From Gammaproteobacteria bacterium (GTDB lineage: Bacteria > Pseudomonadota > Gammaproteobacteria > Pseudomonadales > Pseudohongiellaceae): a stretch of DNA of 64,000 bases. The stretch covers positions 78,886 through 142,885 of the forward strand of contig VYCF01000071.1 in NCBI GenBank assembly GCA_009844085.1, given 5' to 3'. Each line of letters opens with the position of its first letter. The stretch's first letter is position 1. The translations under genes and the position numbers were made by a program. The notes beneath the pieces are model-generated. The model ran no database searches. It was given only the letters and a program-made list of their open reading frames with translations, and was not told where the DNA came from. This document shows positions 18,307-26,505 of the stretch, one piece after another.

Positions 18307-19820
18307 TCGTTCGACAAGTATTGGATATCATCGGCGGTCCAGGCGCCGCCGAGAGCGCGATGCAGAGCCAGTCGGGAGAAACCGAGATCGCGCTCCGCGG
18401 CGGAAAGCGCGGCTCTGGCGCCGACGAGAAGTTGCGCAGCGCTCAGCACTTCCTCGTAACTGCCGATTCCGGCGGAGTATCTTTCGCCCTGCAATCCCGA
18501 TTCGGCCAGGGCTTCGTCAAGAAAGGAAACCAGCACATCGTGACGGCGACGGCCGGCTTCGAGACCTGCCAGGGCGGCCTCGACTTCGTTGACGGCAGTA
18601 ACGACGGAACTCCCGTAAGCGGCCGCGGCTTCGTTCAATTGCGCTTCGGCCAGTTCGACATTATCGCGCAGGCGCGAGCCCTGGATTGCGGGCCCCAGCA
18701 GATTGACGCTGAGATTGCGGAACCATTGATCCGGATCGAACCAGTCTCCGGCATCGGTAGCCTGCAGGCCGATCGAGCCTGACAGGGAAAGCGCCGGCAA
18801 CAATTCGGCGCGTCTGACGCCGAGAGCGAAACGAGCCGCTTCCATACGCTGCCTGGCGCTGGCGACGTCGGGACGCTGAACGAGCAAGTCGGCCGGAATT
18901 CCTGCAGGCACCGGCTCGCCGCTGTCCGCGATGGACAATGCGTCAGGCAGCGAGCCGTCGATGTCGTCCCGAAATCCTCCGAGCAGGATCCACAGCCGCG
19001 CTTCGGCTTCGGCCAGCCCGGCTTCGAGTTGCGGCAGCCCTGCGCGGGCATCGCGCAGAGCCCGGCGCATGGCGTACAAGCCCAGGGCGTCGATCAATCC
19101 GCTTTCATAACGAGATTGCGCCAATGCCTCGCGCTCGCCGAGAATTTCTATGTTCTCAAACGCCAGTTCGCGTTGTCGCCGCAGGTCCACGAGTTCCAGG
19201 TAAGTGCGGACGGTTTCCGCGAGCACCGAAATCCTCGCTACCACATAATCCGATTCCGACGCGAGTTGCTGCGCGCCGGCAGCCAGCCGGGTGTTGCGAT
19301 TGCGGCCCCAGAAATCCACCTCGTACGCGAATTCCGCGCCGAAGGTGTACGTCGTCAAGCCCAGGCGTTCGGGCAGCGTTATACCGAAGGCTTCGGTCAA
19401 TTCGGAACCGAGTCCGAGTTCATCGAGTTGTGCGCCGATTCCCGCATTGGTGGGAGTATCGAAATCCTCAATGCCCGCGACGGGATTGACCAAGGGGTAG
19501 ACAACGGCATCGGCAATGCGCGCCCTCGCCCGGGCCTGATCGACCCGCGCCACCGCCTGGGCGAGGTCGAAATTGGTTTCGAGCACGGCTTCCACGACCT
19601 GGTTGAGTACCGGGTCGGCGAAAGATTCCCACCAGGCCAGAGGCTGAGGAAAACCGTCGACTTCGCTCGCGGCAACCTGATCCTGTAGTTCAACAGCGGG
19701 TTCCGGGGTGGGCGGAAGCTGGGAAAACGGGATTGAACAGCCGGCCAGCAAGGCGCCCGCTGCCAACGCGAACATAATTCTTATTGGAATACTTTCCACC
19801 CGGTCAAATCCTTGGGTCAT
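18303..19820 (-). CDS. RND efflux outer-membrane factor lipoprotein (OprM/NodT family)
   Basis: 505 residues from ATG 19820, which follows a GGGGA-type ribosome binding site; longer upstream frame is not needed. The signal ends in a lipobox (AGALLAGC), so the channel is lipid-anchored. Two outer-membrane efflux repeats follow, each with long heptad-like helices (QAVARVDQARARARIADAVVYPLV; EVEAALAGLEAGRRRHDVLVSFL) and LVQRPDVASARQRMEAA, a hallmark of NodT/OprM proteins. It forms the TolC-like exit duct for the pump encoded downstream. A short divergent gap separates it from the SSS symporter. Confidence 0.9.
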   Translation of the reverse strand: MTQGFDRVESIPIRIMFALAAGALLAGCSIPFSQLPPTPEPAVELQDQVAASEVDGFPQPLAWWESFADPVLNQVVEAVLETNFDLAQAVARVDQARARARIADAVVYPLVNPVAGIEDFDTPTNAGIGAQLDELGLGSELTEAFGITLPERLGLTTYTFGAEFAYEVDFWGRNRNTRLAAGAQQLASESDYVVARISVLAETVRTYLELVDLRRQRELAFENIEILGEREALAQSRYESGLIDALGLYAMRRALRDARAGLPQLEAGLAEAEARLWILLGGFRDDIDGSLPDALSIADSGEPVPAGIPADLLVQRPDVASARQRMEAARFALGVRRAELLPALSLSGSIGLQATDAGDWFDPDQWFRNLSVNLLGPAIQGSRLRDNVELAEAQLNEAAAAYGSSVVTAVNEVEAALAGLEAGRRRHDVLVSFLDEALAESGLQGERYSAGIGSYEEVLSAAQLLVGARAALSAAERDLGFSRLALHRALGGAWTADDIQYLSNE

Positions 19821-19908
19821 GCGTCCCCAACGGCAAAAAATTATAACACCCTGCAACTTGCGGGCAATCGGAAGCCTTTTTGCGCACCGGCGTGTTAAGG
19901 TATGGCGC

Positions 19909-21342
19909 GTGGAAAGAGCCAACATCGTCATCACCGTCCTCGTGATTTATCAGGTCGTGCTCCTGGGCATAGGTTTCTGGGCGTCGCGCCGCACCACGGA
20001 CGGCAAGGATTTCTTCCTGGCGGGCCGCCAGCTCGGTCCGGTAGTGGCCGGAGTCAGCTACGCGTCAAGCGCTTCCTCGGCGTGGACCTTGCTCGGGCTG
20101 AGCGGAATCGCCTACGCAGCGGGAGTCTCGGCAATCTGGGTCGCGGCCGGCTCGATCAGCGGCATGTTCGTGGCCTGGTGGTGGATCGCGCCGCGGCTGA
20201 TGCAATACAGCCGCACCCACGACCATATGACCCTGACGGACTTCCTGGCTCACGGGGCGGAAGGCGGCGCCCGCCGCGCCATCGTCTATCTGTCCTCCCT
20301 GGTCATCATATTCTGTTTCGTGTTTTACATAGCCGCGCAATTCCAGGGCGCCGGCAACATGTTTTCCTCGACTTTCGACATGTCGTTGCCCGCCAGCATT
20401 GGCATCGGCGCTGTCGTCATCATGATCTACACATTTCTCGGCGGCTTCTGGGCGGTAAGCGTCACCGACACCTTGCAGGGAATCCTGATGGCGATTACCG
20501 CCCTGTTGCTGCCCGCGGCGGCGATGATCTCGGTCGGGGGATTGCCCGGCCTGATTGAAGGCCTGCATGCGGTAAGCAGCTCCGAGCAGGTGAGCTTTGT
20601 CGCCGGGGGCGGATTCTGGTTTGCCGCGGGCGTCATTGTCGGCGGCATCAGTATCGGCATCGGCACATACGGTCAGCCGCATCTGCTCGTTCGTTTCATG
20701 GCTCTGCGCGACGAGCGGGCGCTGTTGCAGGCGCGCTGGATCGTGACTTTCTGGTACCTGGCGGTATATCTCGGCATGATTCTGCTGGGGCTGGCGGGAC
20801 GAATCCTCTTGCCCGAGCTTGGCGATCCCGAAACCGTATTTTTCAATGTCAACGAAGAATTGCTGCCGCCGATCATCGGCGCGGTGCTGCTGGCGGCCGT
20901 ACTGTCGGCGATCATGTCCACGGCCGACAGCCAGTTGCTCGTGGCCGCCGGCGTCATCGCCCACGATCTGGGCCTGGGCCATCTCGGACGGGCTTCGCTG
21001 CTGCGGGTGTCGCGGGTCGTGATCGTTCTGCTCGTGGCGGCCGCCGTCGCGGTCGCGCTCTATCTGCCCGAGAGCATCTTCAATCGGGTTCTCTTCGCCT
21101 GGATTGCCCTGGGCTCGGCTTTCGGGCCGCTGGTGTTTCTGCGGCTGGCGGGATACGACGCGGCGCCGGCGGCGATCGTGCTATCGATCCTGACCGGATT
21201 TTCGCTATCGGTGCTGTTTTACCTGATGCCCGACACGCCGGGCGAAATTCTCGAGCGGCTGGCGCCTTTCTGTTGCGCATTCGCGGTATTGCTGGCGGTT
21301 CGCAAACTGCAAATCGCCGCGCCGCGCCCCGAAACGGCCTAA
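19909..21342 (+). CDS. Sodium:solute symporter (SSS family, PutP-like)
   Basis: 477 residues from GTG 19909 (AAGG at 19897-19900). Long in-frame sequence upstream is antisense to the efflux lipoprotein and is left out. About 13 hydrophobic segments are seen. The SSS pattern includes DFFLAGRQLGPVVAGVSYASSASSAWTLLG near the N-terminus and an AVLSAIMSTADSQLLVAAG segment near residues 325-345, where PutP-type carriers bind sodium and substrate. It would import a small solute such as proline or another amino acid with Na+. It converges on a secreted S9 peptidase, and the stop codons overlap by four bases, which fits amino acid uptake after peptide breakdown. Confidence 0.88.
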   Translation: MERANIVITVLVIYQVVLLGIGFWASRRTTDGKDFFLAGRQLGPVVAGVSYASSASSAWTLLGLSGIAYAAGVSAIWVAAGSISGMFVAWWWIAPRLMQYSRTHDHMTLTDFLAHGAEGGARRAIVYLSSLVIIFCFVFYIAAQFQGAGNMFSSTFDMSLPASIGIGAVVIMIYTFLGGFWAVSVTDTLQGILMAITALLLPAAAMISVGGLPGLIEGLHAVSSSEQVSFVAGGGFWFAAGVIVGGISIGIGTYGQPHLLVRFMALRDERALLQARWIVTFWYLAVYLGMILLGLAGRILLPELGDPETVFFNVNEELLPPIIGAVLLAAVLSAIMSTADSQLLVAAGVIAHDLGLGHLGRASLLRVSRVVIVLLVAAAVAVALYLPESIFNRVLFAWIALGSAFGPLVFLRLAGYDAAPAAIVLSILTGFSLSVLFYLMPDTPGEILERLAPFCCAFAVLLAVRKLQIAAPRPETA

Positions 21343-23369
21343 AACCCGCAGTCGTTTTCCAGGAAATCGAACAGCGCGGTGTAGAACTGCATGTTGTGGT
21401 CGAAGCCGAGCGTGTCGACCGTATGCGCGGCGTCGATCAGTTTTTCGTAGCGAAAGGGCTTGCCGCGCCGCTCGAGTTCGAGCGCGAACAGGTCGCTATG
21501 CCGGATCGGCACGATGAGATCGCGGTCGCCATGGACAAGCAGGATCGGGATGTTGACATCGTCCATGTTCGCGATCGGCGAAAGGCCGCCGCGCGTACGC
21601 TGGAACATTTCGCGGAAACGGTAATTCCATTCCTCCTTCTCGATCAGTTCCATGCTGCTCACGCCGGCGCCGGCGATCGAGCACTTGTAGATGTTCGGCT
21701 CGCGCATGGCGCCGACCATGGCCGAATAACCGCCGTAACTCCAGCCGAAAATCGCCATCCGTTCGGGATCGGCGATGCCCTGTTCGACAAGAAACTGCAT
21801 GCCGTCGTCGACGTCGTCCTGCATCCTGTAGCCCCATTGCCGGTCGCCGGCCGCGAAATAGTCGTAACCGAAACCGGTCGAGCCGCGGAAATTGGGCTGC
21901 AATACCGCATAGCCGCGGGAGGCAAGCAGATGCGGCCATTCGTCCCAATAGGAGGAATTCCAATGCAGCGAATCCCGCGATTGTGGCCCGCCATGAGGAT
22001 TCGCTATCGTGGGATATGGCGGTTCGCCACTGGGGGGCAAGGTCAGCACCGCGTTCAGCATCATGCCGTCGCGCGCTTCGTACCAGACCACGCGGCTGTC
22101 GCCGATCTGTTCCGGTTCGACTGCCGTGGTGCGGCCGATCAGTTGCAATTGCTGCTTGTCGGTCAGCAGATAGTAACGGCCGGGCTCACTGGGTCCGGTC
22201 GACTGGATGACGATGAACTTGTCATCGGCGGCGCGGTCGTGGATCGAATTGAAATTGCCCGGGGGAAGCGCGGCGTCTATTGAGCGCTGCAACAGTTCGG
22301 CTTCCTCGTCGATGTAATAGATCTGCGGCGCGTCTCCGACGAAATAGAATCCCACCAGGCGCGGATCCTCCTCGCCGTCGATACAGGCCCGGGAGATACA
22401 CGCGGTAACGACGTTTCCGGCGTCGTAGCGGTCAATGGCGAACAACAGTTCGGGCTCGACGTCCGGCGCGGTCATGTCGTAGAGGAATATGCCTTCGGTA
22501 TCCCTGTTCTGGGCCGTAAGCACATAGACCTGATTCGGTTCGCCCGGCACGAATCCGAGCACCGACAGCGGACGGCGATCGTCCACGTCGAAACTCAGCC
22601 ATTCGTTCCATTCGGTTTCGTCCTTGAGCCGGTATTGCATGTATATCCGGTTTTCGTTGCGGGCTACGACCGAACGGATTCGCAGATCGCCGTCGTAGTC
22701 GAAACGGTAGTCGAAATAGCTCGAAGAGAGCTGCAACAGCGATTCGCTGCGTCCGTCCTCGATATTGACTCTGAATATCTCGGTGCCGACGTCGTTCGAA
22801 CCGAACCAGCTTATCAGCACCCAGTCGTCCTCGTCGGGCAGGCGGTGCACGACGTTCGGACTCGCCAGTCGCTGAACGACAGTTTCCGAGACAAAGCGCG
22901 CGATATTCGACTTGCTGGGCAATTCCACCCAGCGGCCGCCGTCAAACCCCACCGACAGCAACTTGTATGCATAGGTCTTGACCCGGCCGGGTTGACCGAT
23001 GCCCGGAGTGTTGTAGCCGACGCGCCGGCCGGGGACTTCCACCGGCTGCCTGGTGCGAACGAGCAGGCGTTCGTCGTTGGCCCAGTTGATGCCGATGATA
23101 TCCATCGTGTCCGAGCCGAGCGTATAGGGCGCCGCGGACATGTCGGCGGTCTCGAATACCTGGATCACGTAATTCTCGCCTTGTCCGGGCAGACGCACGA
23201 CGGCCAGGTTTTCGCCCGAGGGCGACAGATCCACATCGAGAATGATGGGACGCATGGCGAAAGCTTCGAGCGGCGGTTGCTCCTGCGCCTGTATGCTTGC
23301 CGGCAACAGCAAGGCGGCAAGCAAGCCGGCCAGGGCGGAAAAGTCGAAGATTCTGCTTCTGCAACTCAT
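21339..23369 (-). CDS. Secreted prolyl-oligopeptidase-type peptidase (S9)
   Basis: 676 residues with a Sec signal peptide (ALAGLLAALLLPASIQAQ). The N-terminal two-thirds reads as a beta-propeller (repeated W/Y-rich blades), and the C-terminal third is an alpha/beta-hydrolase. The catalytic triad is visible: Ser in FGWSYGGYSAM, Asp in VHGDRDLIVP and His in DAAHTVD. HGGPQSRD carries the oxyanion region. Members are dipeptidyl-peptidases or acylaminoacyl-peptidases acting on oligopeptides in the periplasm. The next gene on the same strand is a TonB receptor upstream (23397-26426), 27 bases away, so they are likely one transcript for peptide capture and cleavage. Confidence 0.92.
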   Translation of the reverse strand: MSCRSRIFDFSALAGLLAALLLPASIQAQEQPPLEAFAMRPIILDVDLSPSGENLAVVRLPGQGENYVIQVFETADMSAAPYTLGSDTMDIIGINWANDERLLVRTRQPVEVPGRRVGYNTPGIGQPGRVKTYAYKLLSVGFDGGRWVELPSKSNIARFVSETVVQRLASPNVVHRLPDEDDWVLISWFGSNDVGTEIFRVNIEDGRSESLLQLSSSYFDYRFDYDGDLRIRSVVARNENRIYMQYRLKDETEWNEWLSFDVDDRRPLSVLGFVPGEPNQVYVLTAQNRDTEGIFLYDMTAPDVEPELLFAIDRYDAGNVVTACISRACIDGEEDPRLVGFYFVGDAPQIYYIDEEAELLQRSIDAALPPGNFNSIHDRAADDKFIVIQSTGPSEPGRYYLLTDKQQLQLIGRTTAVEPEQIGDSRVVWYEARDGMMLNAVLTLPPSGEPPYPTIANPHGGPQSRDSLHWNSSYWDEWPHLLASRGYAVLQPNFRGSTGFGYDYFAAGDRQWGYRMQDDVDDGMQFLVEQGIADPERMAIFGWSYGGYSAMVGAMREPNIYKCSIAGAGVSSMELIEKEEWNYRFREMFQRTRGGLSPIANMDDVNIPILLVHGDRDLIVPIRHSDLFALELERRGKPFRYEKLIDAAHTVDTLGFDHNMQFYTALFDFLENDCGF

Positions 23370-23396
23370 TTCCTGGTACCTCCGGTCACTTCGCGG

Positions 23397-26300
23397 TCAC
23401 GGGCCCGTGAAACTGTAGCTCACCGACGCGAAGAGGCGCCGGCCCAGGTAGTCGTAACCGGCGCCGATGGGGATGTTGAAATTTACCGGCGCGGTTGCCG
23501 ATGGACCCCATGCGGCCCAGCCCACTCGCGGAGGCTCGTCGTCCAGCAGATTGATGATGCCGGCCACGAGGACAAAGCGTCCGTTGGGATCGACAAAGCG
23601 GGCCGACAGGGTATGGTACAAGGTGCCGTCGGCCTTGTGCAGATTGGTTACGGACCTGTCGCTGAACAACTCGTAAACCGGCTCTTCGTCCGTGGAACCG
23701 ACATAGTCCATGGACCAGGTCAAGGTGTAGTCGCGCCAGTCGAAGCGAAGGTCCGCTTCCCCGCGCCATTTGGGGTAGGCATGGTGGCCGATGTACTGGA
23801 ATGGATCGCTGTCCCCGGTCAGTCCGTACTCGTAGCCGAGAACTCGCGTAGCCAGTACGTCGAAGCTCAAGTCGCCGAACCCGAATTCCCGATCGGTGCG
23901 CAGGGAAATGTCGAAACCGCGGGATCCTTCGACGGCGACGTTTACAAACGAGGAATTTACGAAGCTGAGGTCGCCGCTCTGCGTACGGTCTCCTATCAGC
24001 GCGCATTCCGGCGCCGTGAAGTTTGCCGAACTGTAGCAACGTGACAATACGGTTCCCGCCCCGAGCCGCGATATCGAGTTGTTCAGGTCGATATCGTAGT
24101 AGTCGAACGCCAGGCTCAAATCCACGCCGAGTACGGGTATATAGTCGGCAAGGTCTGGAGTTACTACCAAGCCCACGGTTTTGGATTTGGAAGTTTCGGC
24201 CTTGAGGTCGAGATTACCCCCGGTGATCACATTGACCGAAGAAGTGGCGGCGTATCCCGGCGGTATGACTCCCTGCTCCTCCAGTCTGGCGCAGTTCTTG
24301 AAACGCTCGCTGCCGGAATCGATATCACTCGCCGGGTCACGGTAGTTGTTGCAGGGATCGATGGATGCGCTGGCGAATCCCGTCTGGTTGGCGAGGAACA
24401 ATTCGTAGATCGCCGGCGCCCGGAACGAGGTTCCCAGCGACGCGCGCAATCGAAACGTCGTATTCGGAGCATAGTTGAGCAAGGCGCGCCACGTGGTGTC
24501 GTCGCCATAGGAGCTGTAATCGGTCCAGCGATAGGAAGTATTCAGCGTCAGTTCCTCGACCCAGGGCCGCCCGCCGAGCAGCGGCAACTCCACTTCGCCA
24601 TAGACTTCGCTGACCCGGTCATCGCCTTGGGTACGCCCGGCGCCGGTGAATCCCCATTGGTTGTCGTTGACCGAAGCCATGGACGGGCGGTCGTCGAGTT
24701 CCCTGCTGCGCCATTCCAGGCCAAGTACGCCACGCGCCTCGCCGGCCGGCATGTCGAACAGGCGCCCTTCGAGGTTGAAGGTCGCTGTGAGCAGGTCGTA
24801 GTCCGTCTCCAGATGCTGGATTTCGCTGATATAGTCCGCCGCGCTCCGGTCCACTCCTCCCCTGATTGCCCTGGCGTTGAACAGATCGAGGGGAACGCAG
24901 GACGGATCGAGGCCCTCCGACAGAATTCTGCTCAATACGGCGTCTTCAAATCCGGACCCGGACGCGTAATACATCTGCAATGGATCAAAGACGCATTGCA
25001 GGCTTCCGTCCGGCGCGACGCCACTCGAGAGGGAACGCGCGACCTTGTCCTTGAGCCAGCTATCGTAGCTCCAGCCGCCCCGGCTCCAGGAATAACCGAC
25101 GTTCACGTCCCAGGAGAAATCGCCCCGGTCGCCGTCGAATCCGAGATTCAGCGCCGTGACGTCGTTTTCCACGTGGGTGTCCGGGTCGAGCATGTCGTAG
25201 CTCATGACGATGGGGCGGGCAACGCCGCCGACGACACCGAACGGATTGGTCGGATTGTTCGGATGTACGAAGGGGAAAAACTGCCGATGGACGCCACCGA
25301 ACACATCTTCGCGGCGGCTGAAGTAAAACTCGTAGGTGGCGCTGGCTGCGCCGAGGACATCGCCCAGATCGAGATCGAGCAGGCCGTCGCTGTAGAGTTG
25401 CACGAGTTCGCGTTGCGGCAGCAGGTCTTCGTCAACCCAGTTGCGGTCGTCACGAAATCCGGTTTCGACGATACGGCCGCCATCGGGCCCGTATGTCGCC
25501 TGGCGCCAGGGGATGCCGAGGCCGAACAGATTGCCCGAATTGTCGGGAATCAGGGATATGGGGGTGCGGGCAATGCCATATACATCGGCGTAGCCATTGA
25601 TCGAACCGAAACATCGGCCCGCGGTCGGCGCGAACAGCGAAGGATGCAATTCTCCGTTGGTCAATTGCCGCTCGCTGCAGGTGCTGAACTCGCGTTCGAA
25701 GCGCTTGACCGGCCCGAACTTCGAGGTCTCCAGGGCGAAGTCGATATAACCGCGGTCGAAGGTCTGGCCCCACAACATGCTTACCGCGCCATAGTCGGCG
25801 TCGTCCTGCCAGTCCACTTCGACGATGAAATCGTCGAATCGCCGGCGGGTGATGATGTTGACGACGCCTGCTACCGCGTCGGCGCCATATACCGAAGACG
25901 CGCCGTCCTTGAGTACTTCGATGCGTTGTACGGCGATGAATGGAATCGAACTGAGATCGACGTTGGAAACCTGTCCGCGAGTGCCCGCGGCGGTGAAGCG
26001 GCGGCCGTTCAGCAGTACCAGGGTGCGGCCGGCGTCGAGATTGCGCAGGCCGAACGTGCTTGCGCCGGGACCGCCGGAAACGACGAAGCCGGTAAAGGTA
26101 TTGTCGATCTGCACACCGGAAGCGAGAGCGCTGCCCTGCAATATCTCGGAGACGTTGTCGAGCCCGCTGAGCAGGGCCTGCTCGTTGGTGATCACCGTCA
26201 GCGGCAGCGAATCCGAATAGGCGTCGCGCCGGATGCGCGAACCGGTGATGACGATTTCGTCGATTACCGGTTCGCCGATGGCGTCCCCGAGGATCGAGGA

Positions 26301-26426
26301 TTGTACCGTGGTTTCCTCGACGGCCTGATCGTCGTCGGCATCCGCGGCCGGCGGTTGCGCCAGCGCGGACCCACTCAATAGCATCAAGCCGGCGATTGCC
26401 ATCGCCAGCCATGTGACTGTCTTCAT
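23397..26426 (-). CDS. TonB-dependent receptor (peptide/oligomer-type, long)
   Basis: 1009 residues with a Sec signal (AMAIAGLMLLSGSALAQ). The TonB-box/plug region EIVITGSRIRRDAYSDSLPL starts near residue 58, and the plug continues through RNLDAGRTLVLLNGRR and VLKDGASSVYGADAVAGVVN. The beta-barrel fills the rest and ends in an aromatic terminal strand (LFASVSYSFTGP), as required for outer-membrane insertion. Receptors of this length with an RIRR plug opening are common in proteolytic proteobacteria. The neighbours (S9 peptidase downstream, M14 carboxypeptidase upstream) point to peptides as substrate, which is inference. Confidence 0.92.
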   Translation of the reverse strand: MKTVTWLAMAIAGLMLLSGSALAQPPAADADDDQAVEETTVQSSILGDAIGEPVIDEIVITGSRIRRDAYSDSLPLTVITNEQALLSGLDNVSEILQGSALASGVQIDNTFTGFVVSGGPGASTFGLRNLDAGRTLVLLNGRRFTAAGTRGQVSNVDLSSIPFIAVQRIEVLKDGASSVYGADAVAGVVNIITRRRFDDFIVEVDWQDDADYGAVSMLWGQTFDRGYIDFALETSKFGPVKRFEREFSTCSERQLTNGELHPSLFAPTAGRCFGSINGYADVYGIARTPISLIPDNSGNLFGLGIPWRQATYGPDGGRIVETGFRDDRNWVDEDLLPQRELVQLYSDGLLDLDLGDVLGAASATYEFYFSRREDVFGGVHRQFFPFVHPNNPTNPFGVVGGVARPIVMSYDMLDPDTHVENDVTALNLGFDGDRGDFSWDVNVGYSWSRGGWSYDSWLKDKVARSLSSGVAPDGSLQCVFDPLQMYYASGSGFEDAVLSRILSEGLDPSCVPLDLFNARAIRGGVDRSAADYISEIQHLETDYDLLTATFNLEGRLFDMPAGEARGVLGLEWRSRELDDRPSMASVNDNQWGFTGAGRTQGDDRVSEVYGEVELPLLGGRPWVEELTLNTSYRWTDYSSYGDDTTWRALLNYAPNTTFRLRASLGTSFRAPAIYELFLANQTGFASASIDPCNNYRDPASDIDSGSERFKNCARLEEQGVIPPGYAATSSVNVITGGNLDLKAETSKSKTVGLVVTPDLADYIPVLGVDLSLAFDYYDIDLNNSISRLGAGTVLSRCYSSANFTAPECALIGDRTQSGDLSFVNSSFVNVAVEGSRGFDISLRTDREFGFGDLSFDVLATRVLGYEYGLTGDSDPFQYIGHHAYPKWRGEADLRFDWRDYTLTWSMDYVGSTDEEPVYELFSDRSVTNLHKADGTLYHTLSARFVDPNGRFVLVAGIINLLDDEPPRVGWAAWGPSATAPVNFNIPIGAGYDYLGRRLFASVSYSFTGP

Positions 26427-26505
26427 CTCCTACCCCTGTCCCCCCGCAAGCTATTGCGGAAAAACTTCAAATGTACCACAGCGAATCGCATGAATCGCCG
26501 ATTTC